64,000 bases of DNA from Mesostigma viride (taxonomy: Eukaryota; Streptophyta; Mesostigmatophyceae; Mesostigmatales; Mesostigmataceae), in the NCBI GenBank assembly GCA_009746045.1, contig RPFO01000213.1, positions 5,142,317 to 5,206,316 on the forward strand, given 5' to 3'. This document shows positions 1 through 11,389 of this stretch, piece after piece (position 1 is the first letter of the stretch; every line of letters starts with the position of its first letter). The notes under the pieces are model-generated. The model did not search any database, had not been told where the DNA came from, and saw only the letters and a program-made list of their open reading frames with translations. A program made the position numbers and the translations under genes.

Positions 1-2800
1 CCGCGATTTCTTGACCCTAGGTCACAAGTCATGTGCTTATTCACAAATGGTTCATGAAAAAAATCTGGCTTCTTGCACGAGCTATGGGCAACATATGCAG
101 GCTCTGTGAAACAAAACTCAGGCCCATTGGGCCACTGGAGCTATTTTTCATTAGCATCACAATTACAACGCAGTACAACGCAGTGGGAAACATGAGAGCC
201 CTTGACAACATTACGCAATTAACGACCCGAGCCCCATAAACGGGGCCATAGTGAGCTTGGAGGGTCAAAACGTTGAAAATAGGTGTTGTATAAGTTATAC
301 TGCATCAAACATGCATCAAACATCATGACTGGATGACCTAATATGACTGAATCAGGCAGCCATAGCCAAAGCATCATCCACTCTCACAACGTGTTGAGCA
401 CATGCCTCGTGGGAATGGAGGTGCTGGGTTTTCATTCCATAACGCGTGCAATACTGAAAGAAAGAGGCACGTGTAATGCAAGGCTTGGATAGGTTGAGTG
501 ATCCATGAGCTTACATGCAGGCAAAGATGACGCTGGAATGCATGCTAGCAAATGGTGGCAAGATGCTAACAACACATGATTATACACCATGATTATGGGC
601 ACCCAGCTGATCTTCTTGCACAATCAACGCAGTATAAACCATCAACATCCAATCCTCACGATATATGCACGGCTTGACGACGTATACAGCACCTAAATAC
701 TGCACAACTGCAACCTGCTATGGCTGACATGCAAGCAACGTCGAGTAGGATGGCGGTCTTAGAGAGGCTGGGCAGAGGTCGGTAGAAATAAGTGGAAAAC
801 TGGCAGAAACTAGGTAGAAACACGATATACTTACGCCTGCAAGCACTATTGAGCCGGTGGCAGAGGCCATTTCCAGGAAAATACAGCATACCGTAGCAAT
901 AGCCACGGTCACGCCTTACGCTATTTGCAGGCACCATCATGCCCGGAGCTACCCAATAAAAGTCTGCACAAATCTCGGTTTAGCCGAGAGTCCGGGCGTT
1001 CGGAATGAATAAACATGTCTTAACCCATGGTCCGCCGATGTGGTCAAATTTGACCACAACACACGTAACGTAACTGTACCGCGTAATTCCGTGACCTGCG
1101 ACGTAAGTGACGTAACGTAAATATGTCCGGCGGGTCGGGGCAGACCCAACCTCAATGAAAATGCATAGGTTGGGTAGGTAATTGCGCCATAGCACAGTAA
1201 ATACCACCACTTTCTTGCAGGCAGTCACGTGACTTTTGCTAACATTTTTTACCGTTGCGCGCGCGCATAGCAAGATATGGCTGTCAGCGCGCCATTTTGT
1301 GGCAATTTTGGGTTCCGCGGCTTGAAATGGGTCAGATGATGACCCCTGAACGATGATGCATTATTTTGGTACGTCAAGAATGATCAGATTTATGCTGTTG
1401 AGGAAATACGCAGTGGCTATTACCTCTGTCTTGGTAGTCACTGTCAGACGAGACGTCCCGTTTGGTATCGCCGGTTTCCTTTGGTTCTTGGGAGTTTCCG
1501 TCTGCCTGGGCCTCCCGCGTCTTTACGAAAGTCCGCTGCGCCATTTGCTGGGGACGTGGACGCGTTAGACGTCATCTTTGCACATATCTTCAACATGGTA
1601 ATGATGACAGATGCATGGATAGAGCGGCTATGGCCGCCTCTCCCACTAGTAGCTGCATACGTGACGTATGAGCTTGCCGGCCAGCGGAACCCGGCCAGGT
1701 CATGATCGAGGCAGGTACGGCAATGCGTTTGCACGTTGTTTGCAGGGAAACTCGTACGTCCTTACATGTCTTTTGATGAGTAGGATAGTGTTATTGCAAC
1801 AGCTTTCCATGCCTGCTCTAGGAGGGGTATTAGCCATTATGGTGCACAATTTGTGGCACTTCTTTGGGGGATAACGTTCAGTGATGGCAAGTTGGCGTCA
1901 TGTTTGGATTCCAGCAGGTTTGGCACTCTATTGTGGTCATTTATATTGCATAATTGTATAGCATGGCATTTTTCTCCATTTGGGGTGTTCGTAGTCATGT
2001 GTCAATATGAGCATGGTGCCGTGTGTAAAATGCAATTCTGAGTGCACCCCCCCCGTTGGGGGACCCCTGAACATTCTAATAAAAATATCCAACCATGATT
2101 TTGGTGTTTAGAATCCTCCCCCGGAGAAAAGGGGGGGGGTTAACTTTTTCTAACACGAAAAAGTTCGTCTTTTGTCCAACTTTGACTGAAGATAACATCC
2201 AGGGCACTGAATGGACTCGTGATATTATTGCATATTCTGAAAGCCCTTGAAGTGTAGATATTCCTGGCATCTTGGTTGAGGGTGTTTGGAGTTGTGGTCT
2301 AGGAGTTATGATTTTTTTCATTTTCAGGGGTCAAAAAACCAAAAAAAGTGCTGGCGGACCATGGGTTAAGAAGTCGAAACACCATGGAAATACCAAGCAT
2401 GGTGCCGCAGCAGACCCGAGTCTTGACGTAATAATATGTATGCCGGTTTCCAGGGTTTCCGCATGAAAGTTGGGTGAGAAACTGGAAAAAACTACGTTTC
2501 CTTTGCCCCAGTACCTCAACAAACTCGTAGAAACCTAATTATCAACCTTTGAACGCATCATCATGGTCGTGCTACCCAACAGCCACTGAAATTCGCGCGA
2601 AAACTGGCGAGATCTACCTGCCGCCATCGCCGTCGTCTTCACCTTCGTCCCGCGAAAATGCCTGATTTCAGTGGTACATATTTGTTTGCAGCTGTCACAA
2701 AACAAATACCAAAAATACCAGGATTTTTTCTTGAATTCTATGAGATGTTTCTGACCTATCTTGAAAGTTTCAGACCAAAAATCGCATGTTTAATAGGTTT
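1..2800. other. No recognisable gene
   Basis: All open frames here are short, overlap on both strands and show no recognisable domain or exon structure. The stretch is AT-richer than the LINE-rich parts of the window and has a C-run near 2048 and a G-run near 2130. I see no repeat family shared with the rest of the window apart from general low complexity. It is best treated as intergenic sequence. Confidence 0.6.
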
Positions 2801-2815
2801 GCCACGTGTCAGATT

Positions 2816-2868
2816 ACAACGCGCGATACATCGCGTTCTAACCCTACAACGCGATGTATCGCGTTGTA
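2816..2868. repeat. Pair of near-palindromic ACAACGCGAT motifs
   Basis: Two adjacent near-palindromes of about 22 bp (2816-2838 and 2846-2867) share the half-site ACAACGCGAT and its complement. They sit directly 3' of the truncated LINE ORF1 fragment that follows at 2881. Each could form a small cruciform, or the two could pair with each other. Function unknown. Confidence 0.55.
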
Positions 2869-2880
2869 AAAAAACACGGG

Positions 2881-3552
2881 TTAAGGAGTGAGCGGATGGA
2901 GGATTCGGTCAAGGTGGTGGTGAGGGGCTGGGGGGGGCAGAGCTCCTCCATGGAGCGTCCAGGGAGGGAGAAGAGAGCGTATTGCTGAAGGTGGGGGCGG
3001 CGGAGTTTGAGGATGGAGTCTAAATTGTAGGTGCGCCTCTGGAAAGCATTGACGACGCGACCCTGGATCGATGAAGAGCTGCTTGCACAGTTCCGTAAGC
3101 GAGGCCGGCGCGCGATCCAAAAAACACGCAGGCCAGGATGCGATCGCGGTCGAGCTTGTCAAAAAAGCCGGGCTGGCTGGCGTCAAAGTCGTACTCCTCA
3201 GAGTTCGGCTCGGCAGGGCGACTGCGCTTGGGCTCAGGCGACGCTGCGGGCGAGGCGGGCTCGGGGGGCTGGGCGCCCACTAGGGCTTGGCTAGTGGCGT
3301 CGCTGCCTTCTGGGCCCGAGGGCGAAGCTGCAGCCGGAGCTGCAGACGTGTTTTCAGGGCTTAGCGCAGCCGCCAGGCTGCGTTGCGCGGAGGAGCGTTT
3401 GCTTGCCATATATTGCGTAATAGCGTCGGAAAATTATATCAGCGTGTGCGTCTTAGAAAGACGAAGCGATTGTGACATTCACGGCCGAATTCGGTGCCCA
3501 AACGTGAAAGTTATGAGCTCCGCCGTCAGCCATGGCTACCTCGTGGCTCGTG
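2881..3552 (-). mobile_element. LINE-C 5' end (5'UTR plus ORF1 N-terminus), 3' truncated
   Basis: On the minus strand, about 140 bp of 5'UTR (3410-3552) and the first part of ORF1 are present. The 5'UTR is nearly identical to the sequence preceding ORF1 at 35105-35263 and 47515-47667, so the three copies share a defined 5' end near CTCGTGGC. The copy stops near 2881, beside the near-palindromic pair, and has no RT region. A retained 5' end with a lost 3' end is unusual for a LINE, whose copies normally lose the 5' end. Confidence 0.75.
3020..3409 (-). pseudogene. LINE-C ORF1 N-terminal fragment
   Basis: An open frame of 129 residues starts MASKRSSAQR and contains the segment ENTSAAPAAASPSG, which also occurs in the ORF1 copies starting at 35116 and 47515. 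It is rich in Ala, Pro and Ser, followed by an acidic/aromatic stretch (YDFDASQPGFFDKL). By comparison with the 45.7-47.7 kb copy this is the low-complexity N-terminal part of the ORF1 RNA-binding protein. The RNA-binding and C-terminal domains are absent, so the fragment should not be functional. Confidence 0.65.
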
Positions 3553-4464
3553 GCGCAACATCCATGGGGATGCGAGGATGGCGGATCGAATTGAGCCGTG
3601 TGGCTGGCTGTACCTTAGGACCTGCACAGGGCGAGTGCGCGATGATGACTCCTCAACGGGAGCGCACTCAGCTGATTAGTTAATTATTATGGAGTTGATG
3701 ATGACGTCTTAAAGCAAAGGCCCGGGCACATGGGTGCTGAGGCCATGTGCGTGGTGAATGACCGTGCACGGTGACTGCATGCGTCACGCACATGCATGAG
3801 TACCAATAAACTGAAGGAACCTTTGCATGACCCGGCTCTACACACAGTGAGCATTCCGGAGGGAGGGCACCCTAGCTCGTCTAGCTTGCCAGCTATAGCT
3901 TCTCTCACTGCCATATAAGCGGGCATGAGGACTCACAAGCAGGCCAGAGATGTCGACTCTCTCAGTCCTTCTGCATATCATGGTGCAGGCCCAACTAGAT
4001 GGGCCGGTGCTGGCGGTGCAATACAACCAGATGATGGCCAAAAAGTAATGGTTTTGTTAGCCAACCAGCAAACCAGGGTTTGAGTTAACAAATGTTAGTT
4101 TCGTTACCCTGGCTGGTTATAAAGTACAGCCGGCCGATGAAGGCCCGTCTTTTCGTTTTTATACGTTGGATACATATCAACTACCCAGGTGAGCACTGTA
4201 CATAGAGATGTGGTAGTTACATGCAGCTTGTCCTCGCGTGTTATAGCATTAGCCTCTCCTTTTGATCTCCCTCTGGGCGGGCACCCACATTGCGACTTCA
4301 AGAATACATCCTCCTCAAATCAAAATGGCGATGGGACCTATGTCCCTGGCTTACCATGGACTCACAGTGCATGCTCCACGCGGTACTCTTTCTCGACTCG
4401 CTCCCATAACGAAATTCTACATAGTACTACCATTGTGCATTCCCCAATGCTGCACGGTCCCAGT
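3553..4464. other. Intergenic, includes 3' flank of the sulfotransferase-like gene
   Basis: No coding region is supported. The part immediately below 4465 should contain the 3'UTR and polyadenylation site of the minus-strand sulfotransferase-like gene. I see no clear signal that fixes the transcript end. Confidence 0.5.
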
Positions 4465-6760
4465 TCAACACGCTGGCCCGCCCAAGTGCGCCATCTGGCT
4501 GCGATAAAGGCCCCACGCGTACTTGTACAGCTCCATGCTGGCCCAGTTGTCCACCTCGATGTCCTTCCGTAGCTGAGGCGTGAGCACCGACACGTCCGTG
4601 AGCGGGTGAGGTGTTGCGTTCTCCACGACCGAGGACCCGACGGCACGCCGGCGCGGGCACGGCCGGTCCCCACACATGTACGTGTTGACTCGATCCAAGG
4701 GAACATTGAGCATTCGCGATAGTAACGATAACCCTTCCTGGAGCCGTTCAGTGATCCCGACCCAGCTCAGCTTGGCGATGCGCCACTTGGCGATCTGCAG
4801 GTGCAGCGGCGTGACGGGCGGGAGATGAAAGGCCGTCGTGTTGAGCAGTTCGAACTCATGGATGCCGAAAATAGCCGACGGCTCAGCGGTATCGTACACC
4901 TGGCGGTCATCGCTACGGGCCAATAGGAAGCGGACCTCTGAGTTTGAGATATCGGCGAGCAGGCCGCGGAAACGGTAGTACCAGTCGGAGAAGGCGTATC
5001 GGTGGGATAGGGCATGCCCTGGCGCGCGCACGTTGTGGCGGCAGTAGTTATAGACGGAGAGGATGCGGGTGACCGGGTGGCGGAACGCGCACAGGGTCGC
5101 AGTGGGTGGGGGGGTGAGGGACTCCAACCCCGCGTTGCGTTTGGCCATCAGCGTGGCGTGACGGGGTGAAGTGGAAATGGCGTGGAGGTCGCTGTGGGAC
5201 GGCGGGCGGAAGAAACTGAGCAGGCGGCTGTTGGCGCGGTTCGAGTATCGGATGAGGATGTTCTCGATGCTGCTGCCGCCCACCTGGGCAAGGGTGGCGG
5301 AATTCGACAGCAAAAAGTGTGGCAGTGGCTAAAATTGAGTGGCAACAGCGAAGTGTCACACCAGCAAAGCGTCACAGGGGCAAAATGTGGCAGTGACAAA
5401 GTGTGGCAGCAGGAGCTTGGGGCTTTGCGAGGGGGGAGGAGGGGGGGGAGAGGGAGGAGGGAGGGAGGGAGGGAGGGAGGGAGGGAGGGAGGGAGGAGGG
5501 AGGGAGGGAGGGAGGGAGGGAGGAGGGAGGGAGGGAGGAGGGAGGAGGGAGGGAGGGAGGAGGGAGGGGGAGGAGGGAGGGAGGAGGGAGGGAGGGAGGG
5601 AGGAGGGAGGGAGGGAGGGAGGGAGGGAGGGAGGGAGGGAGGGAGGGAGGAGGGAGGGAGGGAGGGAGGGAGGGAGGGAGGGAGGGAGGGAGGGAGGGAG
5701 GGAGGGAGGGAGGGAAGGAGGGAGGGGGGGCATGCTCTAACCTTCTGAGACTTCTGGAGTGTTGTTCCTTTACATGGCCCAATGGTAATGCGGGATGCTG
5801 TTTCTGTGTGAATGAGCGGTGAATGGCCAGAAAGAGCCCAGCGGAGCCCCTACCAATATAGGGTCATTACTAACATCTATCAGTGTCATTACTAGCATAT
5901 GCCTTGATGGAGAGGTCTTGAAGGGCGGAAACAAAAGGGGCGCCTACGGTCACCTGTCACCAACAGAACCACAAAGTATGCGGTGGTTTGCTTGCAGATA
6001 ACCGCACAAGACAAGAGAGGCGCAGCGGTGGGACCAGGAAGCACAAAGTCCCTGCTACAAACCGCTTGACCTCCTGAGAGTGTGGTTCGGTGGGTGTTAG
6101 GGACAGCTGTCACGCTTGGCAAGCCAATCATGATAAAGGCTGATGCTTACATCGAGGCTAATGCTGACGGGCTACAAACAGACCGGCCCTTGAAAAACCT
6201 ACGAGATCCCCATGCGGGGTATTCAAGTATCAATGAGACAACCAGCGCAGGCCTTGATTAACTCATGGTCAAAGGGGTAGGGGGGCGATGTTAACTGCCC
6301 TAGCCTTTTGTGCTCCCTAATTTACCTTTGGCAGGTGGTAGAAGACGATGCTGGCATTCTTGAACTGCTCGAGTGCAGGCGGCTTCAAACCACAGGCGGC
6401 ATAGTTGGGGAGTAGCGGTCCAGTGTCGCAGTCAAACGGAGCACAAGGTTGCAGCTCGTCAAAGTCGAGGGTGTAATTGCGGGGAGCTTCGAAGTTGGAG
6501 TCAGCTCGGGATTTTCTCCTGATGCGCCCAGAGTGCCGGCGCGGCTCGCCGGGAGCCTGCGCGGAGGCCGCGGCCGCACTGCCCTCACTGTGCGGAGATG
6601 CCGGTTGAGCTATAATAGGCCCTTGCGCTCTTGTCCCCTCGACATTCGCTCGTGCATCTGGGGGACCCGAAGCTTCCAGGAAGATTAGTCGCCTCGATGT
6701 TGAGTGATGGCCCAGAAAAAACAAGACTATGATTAGCAGGTGTTGGCGATCTAAATGCAT
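4465..6760 (-). CDS. Sulfotransferase-like type II membrane protein, two exons
   Basis: Predicted to transfer sulfate from PAPS to a glycan or other acceptor in the Golgi. Exon 1 is 6760-6326 and exon 2 is 5283-4465, both in phase 0 with GT-AG borders (AAAG/gtaaa and ttgcccag/GTGG), giving 417 residues. Residues about 7-19 (LLIIVLFFL) form a short signal anchor, followed by a Ser/Pro/Ala-rich stem. The exon junction falls inside the PAPS 5'-phosphosulfate loop, HLPK then VGGSSIEN, compared with the usual K[TS]GGTS. The 3'-phosphate site is FRHPVTRILSVY near residues 212-223, and WVGITER near 319 matches the conserved GhtE region of the carbohydrate sulfotransferases (Sulfotransfer_2 type). 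The intron contains a GGGA minisatellite. The acceptor substrate cannot be predicted. The motifs and splice phase agree, so the gene is probably real; the P-loop lysine is retained. Confidence 0.75.
5430..5735. repeat. Intronic (GGGA)n minisatellite with GGA interruptions
   Basis: About 300 bp of GGGA units, broken irregularly by GGA, lie within the intron of the sulfotransferase-like gene. In the sense (minus) direction the array is pyrimidine-only CCCT and precedes the 3' splice site by about 150 bp. All six frames read through it, producing spurious Gly-Arg-Glu and Pro-Ser-Leu proteins. The G-rich strand could form G-quadruplexes and the asymmetry favours triplex DNA. Confidence 0.95.
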
Positions 6761-7530
6761 TCTTGTAGGCTGGGCCCGTCATCGCTTCTTGCAGCTGATG
6801 AGGATGTGTCGCGTGGTATTACCCAGCAGGTTACCGGGTGCGAAGGAATGCCATGGCGAGTATCGTACTCAGTCTAGCATTTCCATTGAGAAAACAGCCA
6901 GTAAGGATGCCAGTCAGGAAAAGCACTGATACAAGGACAATTTCCCTGGTGAAGCCGGGATTTTTCTAGTGTCAGTCGCTAGAGGGAAGTCGGTGCCAGA
7001 GACGGAGGTAAATAAGATGTGTGTAGCGCCATCAAGGAAAGAACAAACAGACTGCCGCTGGAAGCCTGGCTATAAGAGGAATGCTAAGAACTCCGATCCA
7101 GCTCAGTGACCAGTATAACCTAGAGCTGCAGAGCGGCTCCATGATCAAAGATAAAAGATGGTGACGACTCTGACACCGGCATTACCCCGTGGCCGTCTGC
7201 CTCCGTCTATATGCCTACCGGTAAAGAATGTATTGTCAAATTATCTAGTAATAATGGAACCTTGCATGATGCCAAAGGCATGGGTTGACCCAGGGTTGAC
7301 CACTTGACCTAAAGCATGCAGTACAGCAGTAAGCCTGCAGTACAAGCGAGTTTTGCCGTGACGGGTGAGCGGAGACGCATACCTAAATACGGTATGCCGT
7401 CAACGCTAGAGCTAAACATCTCGACAAGACGACAACATGCCACGTGTCTCGGTGTCAGACGGCAGCGAGCCAGCGACAAGTAGATTCCCTAAACATATGA
7501 AAGACCAACCCACCCTCGCAACGAGACAGT
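6761..7530. other. Intergenic, upstream of the sulfotransferase-like gene
   Basis: No gene is supported. The segment just above 6760 should contain the promoter and 5'UTR of the minus-strand sulfotransferase-like gene, but no TATA element or other core motif is clear. Just downstream of that gene's first exon, a copy of the dispersed GAGACAACCAGCGCAGGCC motif lies near 6234, inside its intron. Confidence 0.45.
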
Positions 7531-7534
7531 CTTT

Positions 7535-7930
7535 AATTAAGGTCCGCGAGGAGTATACCCACGGCGGCGTAGTCCGGCGCTTTATATACCTATGGAATGC
7601 GGCTATGCGCCGACACTGACTGGCTGTTGGCTCAGGAACAACACAGGGTGTGGGACCCAGGGCCCAATAACGACAAGCCCAGCCCACTCCAGCTTTTTCA
7701 TGATCTACTGGGCCGTAACCAGGTATCATTCACCATTATGCCCCACGGCGACATGATGACTCGGGTCCACTGGCTTCCCAGGTCAAATAACGCGCCCTAT
7801 TAGCCTTTCACCTGTCACCTCCACACGTGTGTGTGCCCACCTTCAATTAGGATTCGCTGATACTCTTTTCCCCTCTCACCTCTTTGGTCCATAATTGGCT
7901 AATAAAAATATACCCATTTCCCCGAAAAAA
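7535..7930 (+). pseudogene. LINE-D ORF2 C-terminal fragment and 3'UTR
   Basis: Two overlapping frames encode pieces (VVRRFIYLWNAAMRR, then EQHRVWDPGPNNDKPSPLQ and HWLPRSNNAPY) that match the C-terminus of the L1-type ORF2 ending at 54541. A frameshift near 7600 separates them. The stop at 7801 is followed by about 125 bp ending in a short A-run with the sequence CCCATTTCCCCGAAAAAA, like the end of the 54.9 kb copy. This is a severely 5'-truncated, dead insertion. Confidence 0.7.
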
Positions 7931-7978
7931 TCGAACCCACCCTTGTGGCGGTATGTATGGAGTATTGACTACATAACT

Positions 7979-8640
7979 CGCTGTTTGCAACAAGCCCGGA
8001 GCGAGAGTGCAGGGGGTGGGCGGGGTCAGACCCCCCCCGCCCCCCACCCCTGGTCAGGGGGGGGTTGAGGGTCCAACCCCCCCCCCCCCCCGGGTACTGG
8101 TCGAGGGGTAGGGGCGGGTCGAGACCCCCCCCCCCCCGGCCTACTCCCAGGAGGCGCTGGAATTAACTGGGTGACGTGCATGGGTGATGAGTTGCGCACC
8201 GCTATCGGCCATGCAGGGAAACTGCTGGCCGTGGCGACCGACTGGCGAGTCATGCGAAGCCGCCAAGACGTATGACCCAAAGTGGCGGGTGCGCGGATTG
8301 TGGTGGGGAAACTGGGGGGGGATAGGGGGTCCAACCAAATGAGTAAGGTGGAGAGGAGGGGAGGAAGCCAGGAAGGCGGGGGTAGGGGGGAAAGTGGGGG
8401 TTGGGGGAAATAGGGGGGGGGGGGGCGGGGGGGCACCCCCCCACCCCACCCCACCCCATTGACCCCCTGGTATGAGGGGTGTGAGGGGGAGGGGGTGGTT
8501 CGAGACCCCGCCCCCCCATCATCCCCCCCCCTCGAGGGGGCCGGGGGGGGGGGGGGCGGGGTCAGACCCCCCCACCCCCCCACCCCTGGTCAGGGCGGGG
8601 GGGGGGGTGCACACTCGCTCCGGGCTTGTCGCGAACAGCC
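7979..8640. mobile_element. GC-rich element with terminal inverted repeats (MITE-like)
   Basis: The left edge contains ACAAGCCCGGAGCGAG (about 7990) and the right edge contains its reverse complement (about 8612-8632), extended by imperfect matches such as CTGTTTGC against GCGAACAG. Just inside both ends is a GGGGTCAGACCCCC motif next to CCACCCCTGGTCAGGG. The interior is made of long G and C runs. There is no transposase frame. A non-autonomous element is the simplest reading, and no target duplication is clear. Runs of 10-15 C or G may contain sequencing length errors. Confidence 0.55.
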
Positions 8641-8890
8641 AGAAAAGGTATATGTACATAACAAGGACATCAACATCGCAACGCTGGCACGAAATATAAT
8701 TGCTAGGAAAATAGGAAACAAACAACACCCATTTCCCCGAAAAACAACAACAACTAGGAAATCATGGCTTCCGCACTCTGCTGCCCGCGCTGCAGACGGG
8801 TGCCGGCTTGCCAAGTGGTCACTTTTTCTGTTTTTCATGAGGTCATTTCCCGAATGTTGGTGAGGCCATAGATAGTATCAGTGCCCATTA
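8641..8890. other. Flanking sequence with a LINE-D 3'-end-like segment
   Basis: The segment AACACCCATTTCCCCGAAAA near 8727-8746 resembles the 3' end of LINE-D copies at 7.9 and 54.6 kb. The rest is unassigned. Confidence 0.35.
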
Positions 8891-9591
8891 AGGGGAGGGT
8901 CCCACGGAATTGTATAAAAACTGAAGCCTCTTAATAACTACAGAAATGCAACTGCCAACCACTGAATGATGATTGGGGGCCATAAACATGATGTTTGGTT
9001 GGGCATGCATACCACCACTTGTTGGGGGTACTACCCCCAGCCATACACCGGCTATGTGCTAAAAATAGAAAAAAAACCGCTGTTTTGGGCACATCTTGCC
9101 CAGAACAGTGGGAGAACTAGTTGCATGCCAAAAGCACAACCCCTATAAAAATGTCATGGCACATGTTTTCTACCTACTTGGATCAACAAAATCAGCACAT
9201 CCCTTCATGTTATTAATTTTTGACCCTAAAAAAGCGTTTGAAAATTAATAACATGAAGGGATGTGCTGATTTTGTTGATCCGAGTAGGTAGAAACCATGT
9301 GCCATGACATTTTTGTGGGGGTTGTGCTTTTGGCATGCAATTGGTTCTCCCACTGTTCTGGGCAAGATGTGCCCAAAACAGCGTTTTTTTCTATTTTTAG
9401 CACATAGCCGGTGTATGTGGGTGGGGGTAGTACCCCCAACAAGTGGTGGTATGCATGCCCAAACATCATCAAGGAGACAACCAACATCATGTTTATGGTG
9501 GTCCCCAATCGTCATTCAGTGGTTGGCAGTTGCATTTCTGTAGTTTCAGAAGCTTCAGCAGTTTTGATACAATTCCATGGGACCCTCCCCA
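8891..9591. mobile_element. Near-perfect 700-bp palindrome (fold-back element)
   Basis: The arms 8891-9220 and 9235-9591 are reverse complements with only scattered mismatches and small indels. The left arm begins GGGGAGGGTCCC and the right arm ends GGGACCCTCCCC. The centre (about 9221-9240) is a short loop around GACCCTAAAAAAGCG. No protein domain is present. If transcribed, either strand would fold into a hairpin of about 340 bp. The structure fits a fold-back or MITE-type transposon; a functional hairpin RNA locus is also possible. Confidence 0.85.
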
Positions 9592-10005
9592 GCCACCCGG
9601 CCCAGAAGAATCTCCGGTGCTTGCCACTCATTTGCGCTCGCGTTCCAACTGAAGGCGGGCCGCAATTAAGCTACAAGCCTCGAGTTACTTGACCTTGAAA
9701 ACCGTCTTAGTTAGGTATCTAGTATATATAGCGTCCGCGGCCCGTGCTCAGTATCTATTGCCGCAACTGATACTGCGATACCGAGCCCATTCCGCCACCC
9801 CTTCAGTTTTGCAAATTCACGTGGCAATCTCGTCTTCAATAAAATCGGCTCGCTGCCTACAATCTGCCTACCTTAAACTTTTGGCGATTCCAAGCCAAGA
9901 AATGCGCGATTGGTGGATCGTCGTCGGTCGGTCTTTCCCGGCCCGGCCGCGACTAGGCGCAGCCGGCCTAGTCTACGCAGGCACACATAGCACGTGGAGC
10001 AACCG
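9592..10005. other. No recognisable gene
   Basis: Short frames only. No exon, RNA gene or shared repeat is visible before the LINE-A 3' end that begins near 10010. Confidence 0.45.
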
Positions 10006-10009
10006 TCGG

Positions 10010-10260
10010 TTATTAAATTATAACACTCCGTTGGGAGATCATGTAGCACATATTCCTTCCTGGATGGGTGGAGGTGGGCGGAGCCGCGGAATCGAACTAA
10101 GCTAACTCTAACTACTAATAAGCTATCTAGTCTAGAAAATCCTAACTACGCTACTCAGCAAAGCGCCCCTTCCGCTTGGGGGGAGGGGGCTTGCCCACAG
10201 GGGCTGGCGTGTGAGCCTGGACAATCTTCTGCCACCTCTTCTTGTTCTGCATACAGGCCG
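10010..10260 (-). mobile_element. LINE-A 3' end fragment
   Basis: On the minus strand this carries the last codons of the LINE-A ORF2 (GKPPPPKR, degraded) and its 3'UTR, with the terminal CTCCCAACGGAG hairpin and a short AATTTAA tail near 10012. Equivalent 3' ends occur at 13213-13345, 14735-14900, 45290-45400, 45410-45655 and 48033-48102. It is strongly 5' truncated. Confidence 0.75.
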
Positions 10261-10459
10261 GTTAGGCTGAAAGACTCCAAATAGTGTCAGGCTGAAATAA
10301 CTTCTGTGTTTGATTGATTTTTCGAGTCCCATCTAAGTGAAAAAAGTTTAGAAATAAAAAACTGAAAAAGTTAATGTCTTCACATCCAGAATTTGACAAA
10401 CTTTGCTATCAGTTGTGAGGGTTGATACTTGAGGGTGTAAGGATCTGAGCTTGCACAAT

Positions 10460-10585
10460 CCCGTAAGTAAGTAAGTAAGTACTTGCGTGTCATGCGCAAT
10501 TCATGCCACGGAGTACTATGCTAATCTCATTAGAAAAATAATTACACAAAAGTTTAAACAAATATCGTCTGCATCATCCCCCAAC
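10460..10585 (-). mobile_element. LINE-B 3' end fragment
   Basis: About 120 bp match, in reverse complement, the 3'UTR of LINE-B at 20741-20862. They share TTTAAACTTTTGTGTAATTA, GAGATTAGCATAGTACTCCG and a terminal (ACTT)n tail, seen here as (GTAA)n at 10464-10481. Only the extreme 3' end is retained. Confidence 0.8.
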
Positions 10586-11125
10586 CGTTATGCTTGAACT
10601 AGATGGGGACAAGCCCGCAACTCCAGCCAATAGTGTGGCTGTTAAAAAAAATTTGCAAAAATATTCATCAAATCAGAAATCAGAAATAATAAATATATAC
10701 CCGCGGGGCATCATAGTCGAAATTCCCATCAATCTGGGAGTTATTCACAAATTTATAGCTGGCGTTACTGCAAATGAACTAAACCTGGACATAACTTGAC
10801 TTCCTGAACAATCTACTTGGGACGTCAAGGATCTGAGATCACTTTTGCCAAGCAGTTTTTCATGCCAGATTCAACTGCTGAGAGGGCGGCCGCGAAATAT
10901 ACCGGCTTGCCAGGTAGAAATCCGTATGTATGTTCCTTGCAGAAATCTGAGTTGTTGAGTCAAAGCGGCTACAACTACTAGTACATATGTAATTTTTTCT
11001 GATAGCCCCTTCAGCAGTTGCTGCATCTGTCATGAAAAACTGCTTAGGAGATGTGTTTTCAGAATCTCGAGATTCGGTCACTATATATTCCAGGAAATCA
11101 TGCTGACATTGCATGTGGGGGTCAC
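10586..11125. other. No recognisable gene
   Basis: AT-rich sequence with short frames. A 322-codon minus-strand frame covers part of this and the next region but is mostly antisense to the LINE-A RT domain. Confidence 0.45.
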
Positions 11126-11310
11126 TATAGCCTAACCAGCCTGTAGCAGTCCAAGCAAGAGAAAGGGAGTGAATGCGGTGTTCAAACTGAGCTGGAACCA
11201 CTGCTGGTAGGTCGGCCAGCAACATCTGGATGTAGTTCATGCATGGCAGGTTTACCCAGCGTTCTAGGAACCATCGGTTATCCGTCATCCTAACCATGAA
11301 ATTCACAGGG
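11126..11310 (-). pseudogene. LINE-A ORF2 C-terminal fragment
   Basis: The minus-strand frame contains NYIQMLLADLPAVVPAQFEH and RIHSLSLAWTA, matching YILMLLDDLVVPAQFEHRIH in the plus-strand LINE-A copy that ends at 13212. It is a small inverted piece directly abutting the larger plus-strand copy, a head-to-head arrangement. Confidence 0.65.
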
Positions 11311-11389
11311 AAGCAAGCAGTATTCAGCTCGAAAGTAAGCTCGAGGTACCCTCCGTCCTCGCCGATGCCGTCGCAGTATTGTATTCCGT

